Assembly (NCBI GenBank): GCA_002344785.1
Contig: DDUL01000007.1
Span: 62,001-126,000, forward strand
DNA: 64,000 bases
Origin: Bdellovibrionaceae bacterium UBA2339
GTDB taxonomy: Bacteria > Bdellovibrionota > Bdellovibrionia > Bdellovibrionales > JAMPXM01
Reading direction: 5' to 3'
A program made the translations under genes and the position numbers. Of the stretch, positions 60,785-64,000 are shown one piece after another (the stretch's first letter is position 1; each line of letters opens with the position of its first letter). Below the pieces are notes generated by a model. That model was not told the origin of the DNA. It made no database searches and saw only the letters and a program-made list of their open reading frames with translations.

Positions 60785-61812
60785 GACGTCTGCTCGTCAC
60801 CGGCGGCACCGGTTTCCTTGGCCACTTTGTTCAAAAGGAACTTCACGCCCGCGGTTTGAACGCGCGCTACCTCACTCGCAAAGCCACGACGAGTGATCAA
60901 CACCTTGTCGGAGATCTCTCGCGCTGGGATGCTGGGCTGGAAGTGAATGCACTCCGCGATGGTTTTGACGGCATCCTCCACATGGCAGGGCTCTATGATC
61001 TGCGCGTGGCGCGCGAAGATGCCTTCCTAGCGAATGTCGTGGGCACGCACACCGCACTTGCGATCGCGGAGAAGGCCCGCATTCCCGTCTTCGTTCATGT
61101 CTCCACGGTTGCGGCGACGATGAATCTTCCGACACAGGAAGCGCCGATTCAGCCCGGACAATTTAGTCCCGATGGCCCGTTCCCTGACCCGTATGCTGAA
61201 AGTAAAATCCACGCTGAGAAACTTGTACGCTCTTGGCCTGGCGAATTCCCCAAAGTGCGACTCATACTAAGACCTGGGATCTTAGTGGGCGACACGCGCG
61301 AAGGCCTCATCCACCGCATCGACGGCCCCTACCACGCGCTCGATGCCTTTCGACGCTTGATTCGCCTGCTTCGCGCATGGCGAGGACCACTCATTCTTCC
61401 CGGACGAGTCGAAAATCGCATTCCACTGACACCCGTTGATCGCGCCGCCTGGGCGATCGCGCAGCTCACCGAAGCCGCTCTCACGCATGGCGAACGTGGC
61501 CTGGCCTCGCTCTTCATTGCCCCGCCTCGCGGACCGACGGCGCGCGAACTTTACGCAAGCATTCTGCGCCATCTCGACTTGGACCTTGAGGTGCGACTGA
61601 TTGACCAGACTTCCGCACCGAAGTCGCTGCTCAAAACCGCCAGTGAAATCATCGCTCACCTGCCTGGCGAAGAGCTGGAGTACTTGCTCGGGCTTCCGGA
61701 TCTCGATGTTTCAGCCACCACCGAGCGCTTGGGTGCCGATTGGTGCCCGGACTTCGCCGACATCTCAACTCAGCTTTGGAAGGGCTACGATGCGTTCATA
61801 CAAAATCGCTGA
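60781..61812 (+). CDS. Extended SDR / NAD-dependent epimerase-like protein
   Basis: 343 residues from ATG 60781 overlapping the kinase stop (ATGA). Rossmann motif LLVTGGTGFLGHFVQKEL, HVSTVAA, and YAESKIHAEK with the Tyr-x-x-x-Lys pair are those of extended short-chain dehydrogenases; RLILRPGILVGDTREG follows. Likely reduces or epimerises a lipid- or polyketide-type ketone using NAD(P)H. Similar proteins sit in sterol, ceramide and fatty-alcohol pathways. The last 23 bases overlap the next gene. Confidence 0.9.
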   Translation: MRRLLVTGGTGFLGHFVQKELHARGLNARYLTRKATTSDQHLVGDLSRWDAGLEVNALRDGFDGILHMAGLYDLRVAREDAFLANVVGTHTALAIAEKARIPVFVHVSTVAATMNLPTQEAPIQPGQFSPDGPFPDPYAESKIHAEKLVRSWPGEFPKVRLILRPGILVGDTREGLIHRIDGPYHALDAFRRLIRLLRAWRGPLILPGRVENRIPLTPVDRAAWAIAQLTEAALTHGERGLASLFIAPPRGPTARELYASILRHLDLDLEVRLIDQTSAPKSLLKTASEIIAHLPGEELEYLLGLPDLDVSATTERLGADWCPDFADISTQLWKGYDAFIQNR

Positions 61813-63946
61813 GCTGAGCTTCGGCTCTTCGCGCTGGGATCATGTCACAAGCTTCACAGCTGGCGACGGAAACTTCGAGCTGCAACGCTTTGGCGTCGAG
61901 TATTCAGTCGATACTCTGAAACGCATGATCGAACGACTGCGCGGTGAAGTCGATGCGATCTCGCTCACCAGTTTTCCTTCGGAGATTCGCTTTCGCGATC
62001 GCGTCTACACGCACCGCCAAGCTCTGGACATCATGACCACGCCGACCTCGATTCCGCTCTGTAACGGCGAGCGCGTGCGCGAGCTGACCGAAATCGACGG
62101 GTTGGTGCATCTCATTCGCGAAGGCAGCATCTTTCCGCGCGATGGCATCTTTGTTCCGCTCGCGCTGTTGCACATGGAAGCTGTGTCTTTGCTTCGCGAA
62201 CGCTTCGACGCTCGCATCGGCTTTGGCGATGTGTTTGCCATTTTCAAACAACCGCTTGTCGCCGAGCCTTGGCCTTGGCTTCTGGAGCTCGCCAAACTCG
62301 GCTTGGGCTTCGCGCAACTTCGCGAGATGGGTGATCTGGCCCCCTCTCCGCGCACCGTGCGCGAACAACAGGCCCTGGAAAAACTCATCGGCGCGATGCG
62401 CGGCTATCGCTACATCTATGGCGATCCCTCTGAGATCATTCTCTTTGCGATGAATGCGGAAATCTTAGGTGGCGGAACGGACTTTGTGCGCGGCAAAGAA
62501 ATCATCACCACGACCTCTGACCCGCGAATGCTGAGCGAGCTTCGGCGCTTGGGTGCCGCACAAGTTCACCGCATCTTCCCTGCAAACTTCGAAGAATGGA
62601 GCCCCCGCCTCACGCACGCCAGTGCCGATGCCGTGCTTCGCTTACTCACTGGCAAGTCCACACCCTTGAGCCTTGAAGAATGGCAAGAGGTGCTCTCCGC
62701 CCGCACGGAAATCACCCAGGAAACCAAACGCTGGGTGATGGCCGCTCGCCCCAGTGTGCAGACTCGTCTTGCGGCTCGTGCGATCGGACGAAGACGCAAG
62801 CGAGAGGTGGAGCGCGAGCCCGACTTTGCTTTTGTCGTACACTCGCTTTCCTACCGCGATCTCACGCGCGCACCTGGCCTGAAGCTGATGCGCAAACTTC
62901 CAAAGACTTTGCAGCCCAAGCTCGAACGCGCCACCTCGCGACTTCCCGGCATCGTCTACGGACGCGCGAGCGGCATCATCTCTCAGGCCACAGGTCGCGA
63001 AGTCACCGGCCTCATCTACGGACTCTTCGCCACGCCTCGCGTGATGAAGGAAGACCCGCCCGAGGTCACTTACGCCAAAATCGAAAAGCTCTGCCATCAC
63101 GCCGCCGATCACGGCGCCAAGATCATTGGGCTTGGGGCTTACACCAAAATCGTCGGTGATGCCGGCGCGACCATCAATCGCATGAGCCCGATCCCCGTCA
63201 CCACGGGAAATTCTCTAAGCGCCAGTGCGACACTTTGGGCCGTGCACGATGCCGTTCGCAAAATGCGCCTGCTCGAAGTCTCACCGCATAGCCGTCGGGT
63301 TCGCGGAACGGCCATGGTGATCGGTGCGACGGGATCCATTGGTAAAGTTTCAGCAAAGCTCTTGGCCATGGTGTTTGAGCGCCTCGTGCTGATTGCGCCG
63401 CGAATGGAGAGACTTGAAGAGTTGGCGCAAGAAATTCGCCAACTCGCTCCGAATTGCGACATTCGACTCTCCACGCAAGCCAATGACTTCGCCGAGGAGT
63501 CCGACGTGCTAGTCACCGCGACCAGCGCCTTTGATCAAAAGGTTGTCGACATTCAGCGCTTGAAGCCAGGTGCGGTGGTCTGCGATTGCTCGCGACCCCT
63601 AGATTTCACTTTGGAAGACGCCATCGCCCGCCCCGACGTTTTGTTCATCGAATCCGGCGAGGTGGAGCTGCCAGGCGCCGAGAAGCAATTTGATTGTGAT
63701 CTGGGGCTTCCCGGAAAAGTCGTTTACGCGTGCCTTGGTGAAACCGCGCTTCTCGCACTTGAAGAACGTTACGAGGCCTTCACCTTGGGGCGCGATTTGG
63801 ACTGGCAAAGGGTGAAAGAGATCTACAAGCTCGCCACTCGCCACGGAGTTCAACTTGCGGCCATTCGGGGACCAAGCGGCCTCATCTCAGATCGCGAGAT
63901 TCAGCTTTGTCGTGAACTTGCACTCAGGCGTCGCCAACAGATCTAG
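61790..63946 (+). CDS. Fusion: quinate-dehydrogenase-like domain + acyl-ACP-reductase-like domain
   Basis: 718 residues from ATG 61790 (GGAAGGGC before it), 23-base overlap with the SDR gene. Residues 1-260 resemble a quinate 5-dehydrogenase-type family (IAELSFGSSRWDHVTSFTAG; GKEIITTTSDPRMLSELRRL). From about 340 on it follows cyanobacterial long-chain acyl-ACP reductase (AAR): FVVHSLSYRDLTRAPGL, TGLIYGLFATPRVM, IIGLGAYTKIVGDAG, VTTGNSLSASATLWA, Rossmann VIGATGSIGKVSAKLL (about 510), VTATSAFDQKVV, CDCSRPLDF, and YACLGETALLALEERYEAFT with Cys648 at the place I recall for the AAR acyl-thioester cysteine. Reduction of an acyl thioester to aldehyde is predicted. No aldehyde decarbonylase is near. 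Confidence 0.82.
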   Translation: MRSYKIAELSFGSSRWDHVTSFTAGDGNFELQRFGVEYSVDTLKRMIERLRGEVDAISLTSFPSEIRFRDRVYTHRQALDIMTTPTSIPLCNGERVRELTEIDGLVHLIREGSIFPRDGIFVPLALLHMEAVSLLRERFDARIGFGDVFAIFKQPLVAEPWPWLLELAKLGLGFAQLREMGDLAPSPRTVREQQALEKLIGAMRGYRYIYGDPSEIILFAMNAEILGGGTDFVRGKEIITTTSDPRMLSELRRLGAAQVHRIFPANFEEWSPRLTHASADAVLRLLTGKSTPLSLEEWQEVLSARTEITQETKRWVMAARPSVQTRLAARAIGRRRKREVEREPDFAFVVHSLSYRDLTRAPGLKLMRKLPKTLQPKLERATSRLPGIVYGRASGIISQATGREVTGLIYGLFATPRVMKEDPPEVTYAKIEKLCHHAADHGAKIIGLGAYTKIVGDAGATINRMSPIPVTTGNSLSASATLWAVHDAVRKMRLLEVSPHSRRVRGTAMVIGATGSIGKVSAKLLAMVFERLVLIAPRMERLEELAQEIRQLAPNCDIRLSTQANDFAEESDVLVTATSAFDQKVVDIQRLKPGAVVCDCSRPLDFTLEDAIARPDVLFIESGEVELPGAEKQFDCDLGLPGKVVYACLGETALLALEERYEAFTLGRDLDWQRVKEIYKLATRHGVQLAAIRGPSGLISDREIQLCRELALRRRQQI

Positions 63947-64000
63947 TCCCTCTAAGCTCCGTATCAACTTCCGCATAGCTGAGCCGAAAATCTTGCGCCC

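Overview
The window is about 64 kb of chromosomal, mostly GC-rich, gene-dense DNA from a Gram-negative, outer-membrane-bearing bacterium. The gene mix points to the Bdellovibrionota/Oligoflexia group or another former deltaproteobacterium: many lipoproteins and exported proteins of unknown function, DUF2330 and DUF4123 proteins, a class III PHA synthase with a phasin, an HD-GYP protein, a Tat-exported HiPIP, FecR-domain surface proteins and a pilin/tail-fibre hybrid. This placement is inferred from protein families; no rRNA or tRNA gene is present to confirm it. I see no IS element, prophage, CRISPR array or origin.

Layout. 1-4.9 kb: 3' end of hisS, a DUF992-like exported protein, acetyl-CoA synthetase and an extended aldo/keto reductase. 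4.9-10.2 kb: HD-GYP protein, radical SAM protein, divergent phasin / PHA synthase locus and an orphan DUF4123 protein. 10.3-16 kb: corA, then nrdA-nrdB behind a long leader with a 13-bp tandem repeat and two palindromes. 16.3-18.5 kb: an AT-richer patch with four small unknown genes. 18.6-26.5 kb: a histidine-less PTPS-like protein co-translated with an exported protein, two conserved membrane proteins, rhomboid, kup, an HNH nuclease, a squalene/phytoene synthase-type protein and HiPIP. 26.6-30 kb: exported proteins including DUF2330. 30-35.6 kb: sucA-sucB-lpdA (2-oxoglutarate dehydrogenase). 36-39.8 kb: lgt, a PLD-like protein without catalytic motifs, TetR regulator. 39.8-45.9 kb: Cys-rich secreted protein, pilin/tail-fibre fusion, two tandem FecR proteins, class IV aminotransferase. 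46-48.9 kb: uppP, DCC protein, ABC-F ATPase. 48.9-53.9 kb: overlapping lipoprotein-barrel-TolC-lipoprotein operon on the minus strand. 54-58.7 kb: exoD-like, a ClpP-type protease and two divergent large exported proteins. 58.8-64 kb: HDAC-family hydrolase, then a tightly overlapping lipid-kinase / SDR / acyl-ACP-reductase operon.

How genes work together. acs and the suc operon serve acetate and TCA metabolism; the phasin-phaC pair makes and coats storage granules; lgt, uppP and the lipoprotein/TolC operon build the envelope; the final operon looks like a lipid or fatty-aldehyde pathway.

Most unusual signals. (1) A 12-bp word, CGAGGCCACAGG, occurs six times exactly and four more times with one mismatch, in different reading frames and mostly on one strand; this looks like a DNA-level repeated motif. 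(2) The operon at 59.7-63.9 kb ends in a fusion of a quinate-dehydrogenase-like domain with a cyanobacterial-type acyl-ACP reductase. (3) A pilin-like N-terminus is fused to tail-fibre-like and duplicated C-terminal modules. (4) There are enzyme relatives stripped of catalytic residues (PTPS-like without histidine; PLD-like without HKD).
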